Source: Isotricha intestinalis (lineage: Eukaryota > Ciliophora > Litostomatea > Vestibuliferida > Isotrichidae). Taken from it: a DNA stretch of 64,000 nucleotides. Positions 1 through 10,103 of this stretch are shown here, piece by piece. The DNA is taken from NCBI GenBank assembly GCA_023807065.1, contig JAJJLU010000359.1, forward strand, positions 1 through 64,000. The letters are read 5' to 3'. Both the position numbers and the translations under genes were made by a program. The stretch's first letter is position 1; each line of letters starts with the position of its first letter. The notes under the pieces are model-generated. The model did no database searches, was not told the origin of the DNA, and was given only the letters and a program-made list of their open reading frames with translations.

Positions 1-378
1 TAACTATTTTTATTTTTAGAATTAGAAATTATTTATTTCTTTAATCATACCAAAGTCATCAAATTGAATTTCAATTTCTCTTCTTTGACGAATATTTGCT
101 TCTAATTCAGGATGTTTTTTATTTAATTTTTTATCTATTTCATTAAATTCTGAAGAAATATCATCTTATAAACTTCCAAAATTAAATATAGTTTTTTCTG
201 AATTTTTTGATATTTTTGATATTTGAGAATTTACTTATTTTATCATAAAATTTTTTAAAATTAAAATTGTTCATTGATTTAATTAATGTTGATATTATAT
301 CCTCTATTATTAATGTTAAATTATTTTCTCTTCATCTTGAGCTAAATTAACTATAAATGATAAACTTGATATATAAGA
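1..378 (-). pseudogene. Decayed partial inverted copy of the ISK-repeat/MIF4G gene
   Basis: Read on the minus strand, this stretch matches about 23,320-23,720 of the large gene at 21,522-26,177 (its residues roughly 600-733) almost base for base. Differences seen include a 12-nt deletion, single-base indels that shift frame, and several C-to-T changes on the coding strand. One turns a CAA codon (after the Gly-Ser-Leu triplet) into TAA. The match fades near 375-380, about 30 bases before the copine-like start codon, and runs off the left edge, so the copy may continue outside the window. It cannot encode the parental protein. Homology is seen directly; calling it a duplication remnant is inference. 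Confidence 0.9.
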
Positions 379-407
379 GACTAAGATAAAAATAGGTAAT
401 AAATTAA

Positions 408-2372
408 ATGAAAGCAATAATTGAAAGAATAAATAAAAGTAATACACTTTCAAATTCCAAGAATTCACTAAATAAACCAGAAACAACAAAAAAACCTATA
501 ATAATTAATAATTCTTCAATTCTGAAAAAAATAGCTGAAATGCAAAATAAATATAAATCTGAACAAATTGAAAAAATGAATAATTTAATTAAAAAAAACG
601 AATTTTATAAACAAAAGGAAAGTACTCCAAAAAAAAATGGAATTGATTCTGCAATTGAAAAAAAACTTCAAAATTTGGAAAATATTAATAAAAATGAAGA
701 TGATAAAAAATATATACATAATGATGTATTAAATAAAACTAATATCAAAAATGAATCAATAAATTCTATTATAAAAAACATTCAATTTGAAAATATTGAT
801 AAAAATATTAAATTAAAAAATTTAAATGAACAAAATCTTAAAAATATTTATGGAAATAATGAAAATGAAAAAAATAAATTAACATTTCAAAATCAATTAC
901 ATTTATTTGACAGGAAAATAACTAATTATGAAAAAAAAGAAAAAATTAAACTAAAAATTGGATTAAAAAATCCTGATTTAAATAGTAAATATTTAACAAC
1001 AATTTATAATGACAAAGGTAATATAATAGGAAAATCAGATAAATTAAATGAAACAAATAATTTTATTTTTGATAATAATTTAATAGTCGATTATGATTTT
1101 ACAAAAGAGCAATTCATAACTTTAATAATAAATAAAATTATAAATGAAATAGAAGAAAAAATCTCAGAAAAAAAAATTATTCTTAATAAAATATTAAAAC
1201 CAGAAAATTACGAAGAAGAAATTCCAGAATTTGTTGAAAATGAAATATTAAATATTGGATGTGATAATAATGACGAAGAAGAAGAAGAATACATTCAAAT
1301 CTTTTTTAATAATAATAATAATAATTATAATGAAGATAATAATTATTATAATGAAATGGAAAATATAAGTTATTCAATACAAAAAGATGATAAAATAATA
1401 TTTAAATCAGCATTTTGTAAATATACATATTTAAAAGAATCAGATAAATTACCAATTCATTTATTAGAACCAGAATTTGAATTATCATTTTATAATGAAA
1501 ATTTTGAGGAAAAAAAAATTAAAATTAAAGTTGATGATTTAAAAAATGGATTTCCTGCTCCTGTTTGTTTACCAAATACAAAACCATTAAATTTAAATAT
1601 TAAATCTGAAAAAAAAGAAATAACCCCAATTAATAAATTATTAAATAAAGGATTACATTTAAAATTAAATATTGCAATTGATTTTACTGGTTCAAATGGT
1701 GATCCTAAATATAAAAATTCTTTACATTATATTGATGATAAAACATTTAATAATTATGAAAAAGCAATTAAAACAAGTTTTAGAATAATATCATATCATA
1801 CAGAAAATGATGATTGTGATGTTTATGGCTTTGGTGCAGAGGTTAAAAATCAATTTAAATATATTTTTAATATTAATAATCAAGAAAATCCAAGTATAAA
1901 AGGAATAAATAATATTATTGAAGAATATAAAAAAACTGTTTTATCTGTTTCTTTTTCAGGGGGAACTTATTTTGCTCCAGTTATTAATGAAGTAAATAAT
2001 AAAATTAAATCAAATCAAAATGAATTAAATTATTATATTTTATTAATCATTACTGATGGTATAATTGATGATATTCACAAAACCATTGATTGTATTATTG
2101 AATCATCAAAATTACCTTTAAGCATTATTATTATTGGAGTTGGTAATTATATAAATCAAGATATGAAGACTTTAAATGGAGAAAATGGAAAAATTATTTC
2201 TTCAAAAAATGAAGAATTAAAAAAAGATATTATACAATATGTTCATTTTAATGATTATGCTCAAGAATTTGATAAATTAAATGATGCTGTTTTTAAATAT
2301 ATTCCTCAACAGATTTCAGATTATTATTTATCAAAACAAAATTCTTTATCTCCTCCTCCTATTAATTTATAA
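408..2372 (+). CDS. Copine-like protein (C2-like region plus copine vWA domain)
   Basis: Predicted 654-residue copine-family protein. Copines are Ca2+-dependent phospholipid-binding proteins recruited to membranes by N-terminal C2 domains. Residues about 420-640 form a clear copine vWA (A) domain. The metal-site motif D425-x-T427-x-S429 is intact, followed by family-typical blocks such as SLHYI, YGFGAEV, LLIITDGIIDD and IIIGVGN. Residues about 185-245 look like a copine C2 domain, with IIGKSDKLNETNN and a following VDYDF block. A second C2-like part near 320-400 is degenerate. The first 180 residues are Lys/Asn-rich and atypical, making it longer than the roughly 530-residue animal copines. 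The start is the first ATG, with A-rich context, just downstream of the decayed inverted copy. Family call is firm; Ca2+ dependence is not established because the C2 aspartates are hard to place. Confidence 0.9.
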   Translation: MKAIIERINKSNTLSNSKNSLNKPETTKKPIIINNSSILKKIAEMQNKYKSEQIEKMNNLIKKNEFYKQKESTPKKNGIDSAIEKKLQNLENINKNEDDKKYIHNDVLNKTNIKNESINSIIKNIQFENIDKNIKLKNLNEQNLKNIYGNNENEKNKLTFQNQLHLFDRKITNYEKKEKIKLKIGLKNPDLNSKYLTTIYNDKGNIIGKSDKLNETNNFIFDNNLIVDYDFTKEQFITLIINKIINEIEEKISEKKIILNKILKPENYEEEIPEFVENEILNIGCDNNDEEEEEYIQIFFNNNNNNYNEDNNYYNEMENISYSIQKDDKIIFKSAFCKYTYLKESDKLPIHLLEPEFELSFYNENFEEKKIKIKVDDLKNGFPAPVCLPNTKPLNLNIKSEKKEITPINKLLNKGLHLKLNIAIDFTGSNGDPKYKNSLHYIDDKTFNNYEKAIKTSFRIISYHTENDDCDVYGFGAEVKNQFKYIFNINNQENPSIKGINNIIEEYKKTVLSVSFSGGTYFAPVINEVNNKIKSNQNELNYYILLIITDGIIDDIHKTIDCIIESSKLPLSIIIIGVGNYINQDMKTLNGENGKIISSKNEELKKDIIQYVHFNDYAQEFDKLNDAVFKYIPQQISDYYLSKQNSLSPPPINL

Positions 2373-3310
2373 ATTAATTATTCATTATATTATTCTAAAA
2401 ATATATGAAAAAATCACTTTTAATTTTATATGTTTTTTTACTTTATTTATAAAAAAAGTTTTTTTTATTTTATATATCTATTATATTTTGGAAGATATTT
2501 TAAATATTCTTGCTTTTTCCAAAAGAAGAAATTAATGATGAGCAAAATAAAAATTATGAAAAATTAAGAAAGAACCTATAGATTGAAAGTTTTTAAAAAG
2601 TTAAAAAAAAAATTTGTTCATAAAAGGTAAAAATAATATAGATGGAATTTTAGGGAATAGAAAAAAATAAACTGAATTCTTCTCTTATTTTAAAGCAAAA
2701 TATTTGGTATATGATTGTATTTAAAAGAGAAGAACAATCAGTGATGAAAATTAATTTGTATGTGACTAATTTTATTCTTGATTGTTCTTTTTAATTTTTT
2801 TTCTTTTTAAGTTTAAAGAAATATTAATGAATTTTATATTATTTTTTTAATTATTTATTATTATTTTATAATTATAATTTCATTAAAAGGAATTATTCAG
2901 TTTATAAATATTTTTTTGTTTAAGCCAAAATATAAAGAAATTTTTAAAATCTAATGATTGAAAATCTTAAATCAAATGCATTTACAATAATAATTCATTA
3001 TAAAAAATTATTAAATTAATGAGAGAGTAAAGGTTTTCAATTTATCTCAAATAACATTTAATATTAACTATTTAAAATCTTTGATTCATTACCTAAATTA
3101 ACTTGTTGATAATTGAAATTCAAATTTTTATATTTTAATTTTTCTTTATAATTATTAAAACAAAAAAATCCTAAAAATATTTAACATTTATTTTAAATAT
3201 ATAGATAAAATAATTATCAATTAAAAATATATAAAGATTTTTCTATAAAACAATAAATTCTTATTTTTATTTTTAATATTACTTTAAAGCTTCATCATTA
3301 AATCCAAAAT
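2373..3310. other. Gene-free stretch with an inverted repeat
   Basis: No convincing gene. After the copine stop the plus strand has a poorly open, Lys-rich frame from about 2,540 to 2,800 that could be a gene relic but is broken by many stops. It contains a perfect 11-bp inverted repeat (AAGAACAATCA at 2,730-2,740 and its complement at 2,779-2,789). The rest is T/A-rich sequence without recognisable sites. Confidence 0.5.
2730..2789. repeat. 11-bp inverted repeat with 38-nt loop
   Basis: AAGAACAATCA at 2,730-2,740 is the exact reverse complement of 2,779-2,789. A transcript in either direction could form an 11-bp stem. No U-tract, transposon end or target duplication is seen beside it, so its role is unknown and chance is possible in such AT-rich DNA. 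Confidence 0.5.
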
Positions 3311-3730
3311 ATGAATGAAGATAATGTTAATTTTTCACAAAATTTAAAGAGCTTCCAAGAGAATATAAAAGAGCCATTTTCAGAACATTATGATCCAAAA
3401 AAAGATTATTTAAATGATTCAAACTTCATAATGGAAGATGATTTTAAATCAGAAGTAATAACATTAATATTGGAAATGGAAAAATCAATTAAAATTGAAA
3501 TTGATTCAAGCACAAAAGATTCTTCTGATAATGAAGCAGTTTCAGAGGTAATCAAAATATTGAACAGTCCAATTAAAACTGATTTTTCTTGTAAAAAATG
3601 TTACAAAGAAATATGTTCATGTATTAGGAAGCCTAAACCAGTATATAATTATGGTAAAGTTGTAATTAATTCAAAATATAAAAAACCTGTTTATATTGCT
3701 AGAAGAGTTCCATTAAAGACAAAAGTATAA
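3311..3730 (+). CDS. Small unknown protein with Cys cluster and basic tail
   Basis: 139-residue protein that I do not recognise. The first 90 residues are acidic and Ser-rich. Near residues 94-104 is a compact cysteine cluster, CKKCYKEICSC, that could bind a metal. The tail is basic and Pro/Tyr/Val-rich (KPVYNYGKVV, then KPVYIARRVPLKTKV). Base composition is richer in G and C than the flanks and codon choice resembles nearby genes, which supports a real gene. Start is the first ATG. It sits alone between two long gene-free stretches. Confidence 0.65.
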   Translation: MNEDNVNFSQNLKSFQENIKEPFSEHYDPKKDYLNDSNFIMEDDFKSEVITLILEMEKSIKIEIDSSTKDSSDNEAVSEVIKILNSPIKTDFSCKKCYKEICSCIRKPKPVYNYGKVVINSKYKKPVYIARRVPLKTKV

Positions 3731-5683
3731 TTTCTTTTTGTTTTGTCTTTGGTTTCTATTAATATTCTTATTATTGAATATTTTAATTTAATATAATATC
3801 TGCTTTCTTAAAATATAATTTATAAATGGATGATTTTTATTTCTTTTATTTAAAAAATGTCTTTTTTTAATACTTGAATAAACATTTATTGATTTTATTT
3901 GTGGAATTTTATTATTTTTTTTAGAATTTTCGATGATTTTTATTTTTAATTGAAAAATGAATTAATTTTTAATATAACTACTTCATTTTTTATTAAGGAA
4001 ATAAAGTTAATTTAAGGAATAATAATTAATTTCAAATATTTTCATTTTTTTTAAATGTATAAAAAATTGTTCAATAAGTTTAGATTATAATTTAAGGATT
4101 TTTATGTGGGAAAAATTTTTATTTTAAATCATAATCACGAGGAAACAAAGGAAAAATTTGATTTAGAATTAATTTAACTTACTATAAACTATATATATAA
4201 CATTGAACATATTATTTTGTTTATTTCTGTTACAAAAAAAATTTAAAAAAATAGTCCTTAATATAAATCCTGAAATTAAAAGTGAAAATTAGTTTAGAAT
4301 AATATTCTCCTAAAAATATTATCAAAAGGTCCCTAAATTACAAGAGATTTATAATCTGAGAATTAGCTCAGAAGGAACACTAAAATATTATTTCATTTAA
4401 TAAAAATTATTAATTTCAACATTAGTCATTTTAAATTTTAAAAAAGAAAAGTAATAGAATATTCAATTAATTTTTTATTTCTTTCTTATATTCTTGAATA
4501 AAATAGAGAATCTCTTATTTAATAGATTATAAATTGTATACCTAAATAGTTTTATTTACATTATAATTTTTTTATATGGATTCTTGCTTGAATATTTAGT
4601 AAATCTTCATATAATTTTCTAATTCATTAATTATTTTTTTTATAAATTCTCCATAATTAATTATAATGAGTTAATTAATGAATTATTAGGAATTAATGTA
4701 ATAAAAATATTCTTATTATTTTGTTTAAATAATTATTTTTTGTAAATTACATTTTTCAACTTATATTTGAGAAACACTTATATTTAATATTTAAAAACAG
4801 CTATTGTAAATATATTACAACTATTTCCAATAATTAATTATTTAAATATTTGAATAAATTAAAATAGAAATTGGAATTATGCTCAATAAACAATTAAATT
4901 TACAATAATCTTTTTATTTTAATTATAATATAAACCTTTTAATTTGATTAGAAGTAACTTTATTTGATTCTTAAATTTTTAAATAGAAGTTAAATTAAGA
5001 ATGTACTTTTTTGATTGAAACTCCTTTCAAATTTTATTATTTTCATTTATCATATAAATTATATTCTTTTTTCAATATATCAATGTTGAAATAATTGCAA
5101 TTATTTTATCTGATGAATGATTTAAAGATTTTATAAAAATATTATAATGAAAAACATAATCATAAAAATAAAAAATGCATTTTATTTATTATAACATTGA
5201 TATCTATCTAATTAAACAGATTTAGATTTTAGTATTTTTTGTAGAGGGTAATTAATTACTATTATTTTTTCTTTTGATGAAAATAATATTTTCTGAAATT
5301 CAATTTCTGAATTTTATCTTTGAATTTTTTTAATTGTTATTACAAAGTAAATTCTATAATTCAAATTTTTCATGAGTTAATAATTTATTTCCTGAATCGA
5401 TAACTTCTATATAATTTTATATTGATTCTTTATTTTTAATGTTATTCACAGATTAATAATTTTATATTTTCCGATTAAATTAGATTATTAAATACTTATA
5501 TATATATTATTCATTAAGTTCAATCTATTAAATGAAAATAGTTAACAACCTAATTTTTGTTATATTAATATTTTTCCAATAAATCTATATTATCATAAGT
5601 TCCCTATATTTATTCATTTTTAGCTTCTTATTTAAATAAATTTTTATGAATTTTTTATTTGAAATTAACTAAAAAAAGAAGCA
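3731..5683. other. 2-kb gene-free stretch with coding relics
   Basis: No intact gene. Two parts look like former coding DNA. On the plus strand, 4,254-4,433 reads as a protein-like frame interrupted by TAG, TAA and TAA-TAA. On the minus strand around 4,480-4,700 two overlapping frames each show short protein-like runs, as expected after a frameshift. The remainder is low-complexity A/T. A D-arm-like string at 4,362-4,376 is not a tRNA (no T-arm or acceptor stem). Confidence 0.5.
4254..4433 (+). pseudogene. Protein-like relic frame with in-frame TAG/TAA
   Basis: About 60 codons in one frame give a sequence with normal Pro, Glu, Gly, Ser and Arg content (for example QKVPKLQEIYNLRISSEGTL). It is broken by TAG at 4,290-4,292, TAA at 4,311-4,313 and a TAA pair at 4,398-4,403. 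Random DNA of this composition would give mostly Lys, Asn, Ile and Phe. No homologue recognised. Best read as a gene remnant. Confidence 0.4.
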
Positions 5684-6622
5684 ATGGAAGGTAAAAAGAA
5701 ATTAAAATTAAAAGAAAATGAACTTTATTCAGAAAGAATTAAATTGAATCAAAATTCAAATAAAACTGAATATGAATTACCAAATCCAATTAATAATATA
5801 TCAATACCAAAGATGTATTACAACTTAAAAAGTGAGACTTTCAAAACAAAGGAACCTAATAATCTTTTAAGTCCAGAAATAAAAGAAGATATATTCAAAT
5901 ATTATAATAATAATAAATCTATTGATGATTATGATTTTACTGAAAAACAAAGAACAAATTTTCTTTATGAAAGATTTCAAAAAGAACAAAAATTAAATTG
6001 TAATATTTTAGTTAGAGACAGTAATTTTTATGTTTATTCTGAAACAAAACATTTTCTTTTAAGTGCACATAAAATTAAAAAAAAATTAAGGGTGAATTAT
6101 ATTATTTCTGCAAATCATGAAAATGATAAAAAAATAGCTCAAATTAATAGTAATTTATTTAAGAATGAATATTTTTTATACGATAAAGGAATTAGTCCTA
6201 AAAAAATAAATGAAGAATCAAACGAAGAGTTAAGAAAGTATTTACTTCAAATTCAATTTAAAAAAGAAAATAATTTTAAAATAGGATATATTTTCATTCC
6301 AAAAGAAAGTTATATAAAAAATAAATATTACAATAAAGATAAAAATAAAAAAGATAAATTAAGTACTTTTAAAATAAATGATGAAATAATACTTTATAAA
6401 ACAGAAATGCCTGAATTTGATTTTTTGAAAAAATATTATGTATATACTTTTTCTTCAAGAGTAAAAGAAAAATCGGAACATAATTTTAGAATTATTGATA
6501 AAAATTCTAATAAAATTTTATTAGAATGTGGTAAAATATCAAATAATTCATTTTCAATGGATTTTTCAGCTCCATTTTCTCCTTTGGAAGCTTTTGGAAT
6601 TTGTATTTCATATTTAAATTAA
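5684..6622 (+). CDS. Tubby-like protein (TULP family)
   Basis: 312-residue protein whose last two thirds (about 105-312) form a Tubby C-terminal domain. Family landmarks are visible: a strand ending NYIIS, the block QINSNLFKNEYFLYDKGISP (equivalent to the family's LRSNLxGTxFxVYDxGxxP), a FSSRVKEKSEHNF strand, and the closing helix region FSMDFSAPFSPLEAFGICIS. Tubby domains are barrels around a central helix that bind phosphoinositides; in ciliated cells TULPs deliver membrane cargo to cilia with IFT-A. The N-terminal 100 residues are Asn/Lys-rich and carry no recognisable IFT-A-binding helix. The last residue follows the domain directly, as usual in the family. Ciliary role here is inference. 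Confidence 0.88.
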   Translation: MEGKKKLKLKENELYSERIKLNQNSNKTEYELPNPINNISIPKMYYNLKSETFKTKEPNNLLSPEIKEDIFKYYNNNKSIDDYDFTEKQRTNFLYERFQKEQKLNCNILVRDSNFYVYSETKHFLLSAHKIKKKLRVNYIISANHENDKKIAQINSNLFKNEYFLYDKGISPKKINEESNEELRKYLLQIQFKKENNFKIGYIFIPKESYIKNKYYNKDKNKKDKLSTFKINDEIILYKTEMPEFDFLKKYYVYTFSSRVKEKSEHNFRIIDKNSNKILLECGKISNNSFSMDFSAPFSPLEAFGICISYLN

Positions 6623-6728
6623 ATATCTATTATAAATTTATTATAGAATGTATAATATTTTCTTAAAATATATTTACTTATTTTGTAATTAAAAAATATT
6701 AAGATAACATTAAATATATTTTTTAATT

Positions 6729-8633
6729 TTAATACTCTAATAATTCATAATCATTTTGTTCAATTGTTTTATTTTTTTTCATTTTTCTTTTTGTTTTTTC
6801 ATATAAAAAATAAGAATTTTCTCCTATTTTTCTTTTTGGTAAAATAATTAATTTTTGGGATTTTTCAAAAATTTTATTCATTTTTTTAATAAAATATTTA
6901 TTTTTTTTCTGTATTATAATTTTTGTTTGTTCAAATTTATTTTGTCTATCTTTTTTTTTCATTATTTTATTATATTCTTTTGGATATTTAATTTTATCTT
7001 CTTTTTTTTGTTGAATTACATTATTTAAAATTTTTTCAATATACCTTAATTTGTCAATAATATTTAATTCATTTACATTAATATTTCTTTCAATCGGTAT
7101 ATATCTCAATAAATTGTTAAATATTATATCGATTTTCTCTTTTACTTTATATGAAATTTTGTTTTTTTTATTTTTAGAATTTGATAAACTTTTATCGATT
7201 ATTTTATTTTTTTCATATTTATTTTTTATTCCATCTAATTCGATTGATGAATAAGTAATATTATTTAATAATATTTTTTTCTTTTCAACTTTTTCCTCAG
7301 TTTCAACAAGATTTTCTAATTCCTTTTTAAGAAAAGTAATATCTTTTCTTAAAGAAATATAATTTTGCATTGAATATTTAATGTTATCAGTAATGTTTTC
7401 TAAATGTTCATAAAATTCGTTATTATTTTTAAATATTAAAGTATTTTCAATTGGTTTTTTATATTTATTTAATAAACTATATGAAGTTTTTCTTGATGAA
7501 TTTTTGTTTATATAACTAAATATTGTAAGTTTCCTTTTCAAATTTTGTTGGAGTTTTGGTTTTCTTTTTTCAAATGAAGTCCTACTTTCATTTATATTAT
7601 TTTTACTAAGTTCGTCAATATAATTTGAAATAAGTTTCTTATCATAATCTAATTCTTTTAAATCTTTTTCAGAAAATTTTTCTAATAATTTTGTTGAATT
7701 TCTAACACTCATTAAATATATTTTAATTTGAAAATATTCTTTTAATAAAATTAGAGATTTTGATATCTTAAATTTTAATCTTGAAATCTCATTTTCTAAA
7801 TTATTTTTAATTATCTTTACACTTTCATTTTTTTCAAATTCTTTTAATAAATTCTCATAGATATATTTTTCATATGATTCATAGGTTTTAAAATAAGATT
7901 TCAATAAATCCTTATTTTTCCTATTTAAATTCATATTTTGTTCATATTGCCCGATTGAATTTTGTAAATCATCTTCATATTTAGAACAAAAATTTTTTTT
8001 CAATGCCAAAAGACATTTCCCTTTAATTTCACTTTTAATTTTTTCTTTAAATTTAAGTAAATTTTCAGCTCTTATTTTTGGAAAATGACAAATAGTATTA
8101 TTTTTATTAAAATCACTTTCGTTTGGTTTTAAAAAATGAATTTGTTTTTCTTTTGAATCATCTTTATTATATGTTCTATTTGAATTATTTCTTATTTTTG
8201 AATTAAAATAATTAGATGAACTATTATTATTTGACTGAATAATTAATTCTTTTAATTTAATTGGGATATTTCTTCTTACACTATTTGATTCTTTTAATAT
8301 AATTTGCTTTATTAATTTGTTTTTATTTTTATTTTGAGAAATTAAATGTTGATATCCTTCATTCTGTTTAATTTTTTCTTTCAGATAATCTTTATGACAA
8401 TGATTTATTAATTTCAAATTTAATCTTGGTTTTATTTTAAAATAATTATGATTGATAGATTTTAATTGATTAGTAGTTTGTGTGGATTGAGTTAATGATA
8501 AAAAGATTTTATTTTTTGATGAGCCCCCCAGTAACCGTGTTTTATAGGAAGTATTATTATGGATATTTTCATTTTCATTTGAATAATTACTTTCAGAATC
8601 ACTTGAAATTTTCCTAAATTTATTTTTTTCCAT
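6729..8633 (-). CDS. Unknown Lys/Asn-rich coiled-coil protein
   Basis: 634-residue protein that I do not recognise. Residues about 190-360 and 420-600 have heptad-like charged helices, suggesting coiled coils. The N-terminal 190 residues are Ser/Asn-rich and probably disordered, with an isolated LLGGSSKNK segment. A KQNEGYQHL motif near residue 90 recalls KRNEGYKH in the unrelated-looking protein at 12,731-13,681. There is no signal peptide or membrane segment. The gene is convergent with the Tubby-like gene (106 bases between stops) and divergent from the coiled-coil gene at 8,869. Start is the only upstream ATG in frame. Confidence 0.7.
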   Translation of the reverse strand: MEKNKFRKISSDSESNYSNENENIHNNTSYKTRLLGGSSKNKIFLSLTQSTQTTNQLKSINHNYFKIKPRLNLKLINHCHKDYLKEKIKQNEGYQHLISQNKNKNKLIKQIILKESNSVRRNIPIKLKELIIQSNNNSSSNYFNSKIRNNSNRTYNKDDSKEKQIHFLKPNESDFNKNNTICHFPKIRAENLLKFKEKIKSEIKGKCLLALKKNFCSKYEDDLQNSIGQYEQNMNLNRKNKDLLKSYFKTYESYEKYIYENLLKEFEKNESVKIIKNNLENEISRLKFKISKSLILLKEYFQIKIYLMSVRNSTKLLEKFSEKDLKELDYDKKLISNYIDELSKNNINESRTSFEKRKPKLQQNLKRKLTIFSYINKNSSRKTSYSLLNKYKKPIENTLIFKNNNEFYEHLENITDNIKYSMQNYISLRKDITFLKKELENLVETEEKVEKKKILLNNITYSSIELDGIKNKYEKNKIIDKSLSNSKNKKNKISYKVKEKIDIIFNNLLRYIPIERNINVNELNIIDKLRYIEKILNNVIQQKKEDKIKYPKEYNKIMKKKDRQNKFEQTKIIIQKKNKYFIKKMNKIFEKSQKLIILPKRKIGENSYFLYEKTKRKMKKNKTIEQNDYELLEY

Positions 8634-8868
8634 TCAAAATTATTTTAATATAAAAAATCTAAATATTTTTAATTCAATTATAATAATTAACTTTTTAATT
8701 TACTTTTTATTTTTTTTATTTCTATACAATTGGATTTTATTAATTATATATTATTCCATTTTTTCTTTCATTAATGAAATTGCAAAACAATAATAAATAA
8801 ATTTATATATAATAATGCTTTTTTTAATTTATAAATAAATCTTTTTTAAATTAAAATAATATATAAAA

Positions 8869-10014
8869 ATGTTCTCATATAATCCTCCTTATCAATATAA
8901 AGAAAGAGAAATTGATAATATGAATAATAATAATCAAAATCATTATAGTAATAATAATAAAAATTCATTATTAAATGAAGTTAACGAATTAAAAAACATA
9001 AAAGAAAGAGTATCTTATTTAGAAAATAATGAATTAAAATTAAATAAGTTAGAAGAAAATATAAAAAATAATGAAGAAAAATTATCAGAAATAAATAAAT
9101 CAATGAATGATCTAAAAAAAATAAAAAATGAGGAAAATAACAATACAAAAAGTTTTATTTCTCAATCAATGGAACTTGAAAAATTAGCTCAAGAAAATTT
9201 AACTTTAAAAGCAGATACAATAATATATAGAGAAGATATAAATCATTTATATGAAATCAATAAAAAATTAGAAAAAGAATTAGAAACTTGTAGAAAAAAA
9301 ATGATAGAATTAATTAATAATAATAATTCATATGAAAATGAAATTATAAATAAAAATTTACAAGTTGAACAATTAAGTGAAACAATTACTAGATTAAGAT
9401 TATTTGATAATCCAGAAGTCGATTTTACTATTGATTATAAAAAAAATAAAGATCAAAAAATTCAAGAACTGGTTTTTAATAACCAAAATTTAAATGATGA
9501 TAATATAAAATTGATTATGGAAAATAAATTTTTAAATGAAAGATTGATGAATGCAATTAAAGATAAAGAAGATTTAGGTAAAGACTTAAATTATAGTAAA
9601 CAAAGAGAAAATGAACAAATTAATTTATTGGAAAATAAAATTCAGAATTTAGCAAATCAACTAAATACAATTTCAAAAGAAAATATGACATTAAGAATGA
9701 ATGAGGAAAAAAATTTAAGAGAACTTAATATTATAAAAAAAGAAAAAGATAATTTTTCAGATAAATTAAAAAAGAAAAAAGAACAATTAAATCAACTTTC
9801 AAGCAAATATAAATTATTGGAAGAAAAACATAGACAATTAGAGTTAGAAAGACAAATCAACCAAGATTCAATTAAAAAAATCAATAATACTAATAATAAT
9901 AATAATAAAATATTTAATGATTTATATAATAAAATTCAATTATACAAATCACAAATTCATAATCAAAGACCAATAGGTTTATCACAAAATAGTTTGAATT
10001 TTTCAGAAAATTAA
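8869..10014 (+). CDS. Unknown long coiled-coil protein
   Basis: 381-residue protein almost wholly made of Glu/Lys/Leu/Asn heptads from about residue 40 to 340. The first 35 residues are Asn/Tyr/Pro-rich and the tail is Asn-rich. No motor, EF-hand or enzyme motif is seen, so it is a structural coiled-coil candidate (for example cytoskeletal or basal-body), which the sequence alone cannot confirm. Stop codon and the next gene's ATG are 89 bases apart on the same strand, one of the shortest gaps in the window. The two could be co-regulated, but nothing shows it. Confidence 0.72.
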   Translation: MFSYNPPYQYKEREIDNMNNNNQNHYSNNNKNSLLNEVNELKNIKERVSYLENNELKLNKLEENIKNNEEKLSEINKSMNDLKKIKNEENNNTKSFISQSMELEKLAQENLTLKADTIIYREDINHLYEINKKLEKELETCRKKMIELINNNNSYENEIINKNLQVEQLSETITRLRLFDNPEVDFTIDYKKNKDQKIQELVFNNQNLNDDNIKLIMENKFLNERLMNAIKDKEDLGKDLNYSKQRENEQINLLENKIQNLANQLNTISKENMTLRMNEEKNLRELNIIKKEKDNFSDKLKKKKEQLNQLSSKYKLLEEKHRQLELERQINQDSIKKINNTNNNNNKIFNDLYNKIQLYKSQIHNQRPIGLSQNSLNFSEN

Positions 10015-10103
10015 TTTGAAAAAAAATCAAAAATAATATATTAAATAAGAAAAATAATAATATTTTTATTTAATTTAAACTATAATATTTTTAAATTATT
10101 TAA

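Noticed and set aside
4362..4376. D-arm-like string (TTAGCTCAGAAGG) suggestive of a tRNA
   Set aside because: No T-arm with GGTTC, no acceptor stem and no anticodon arm follow; the bases fall inside a protein-like relic frame.
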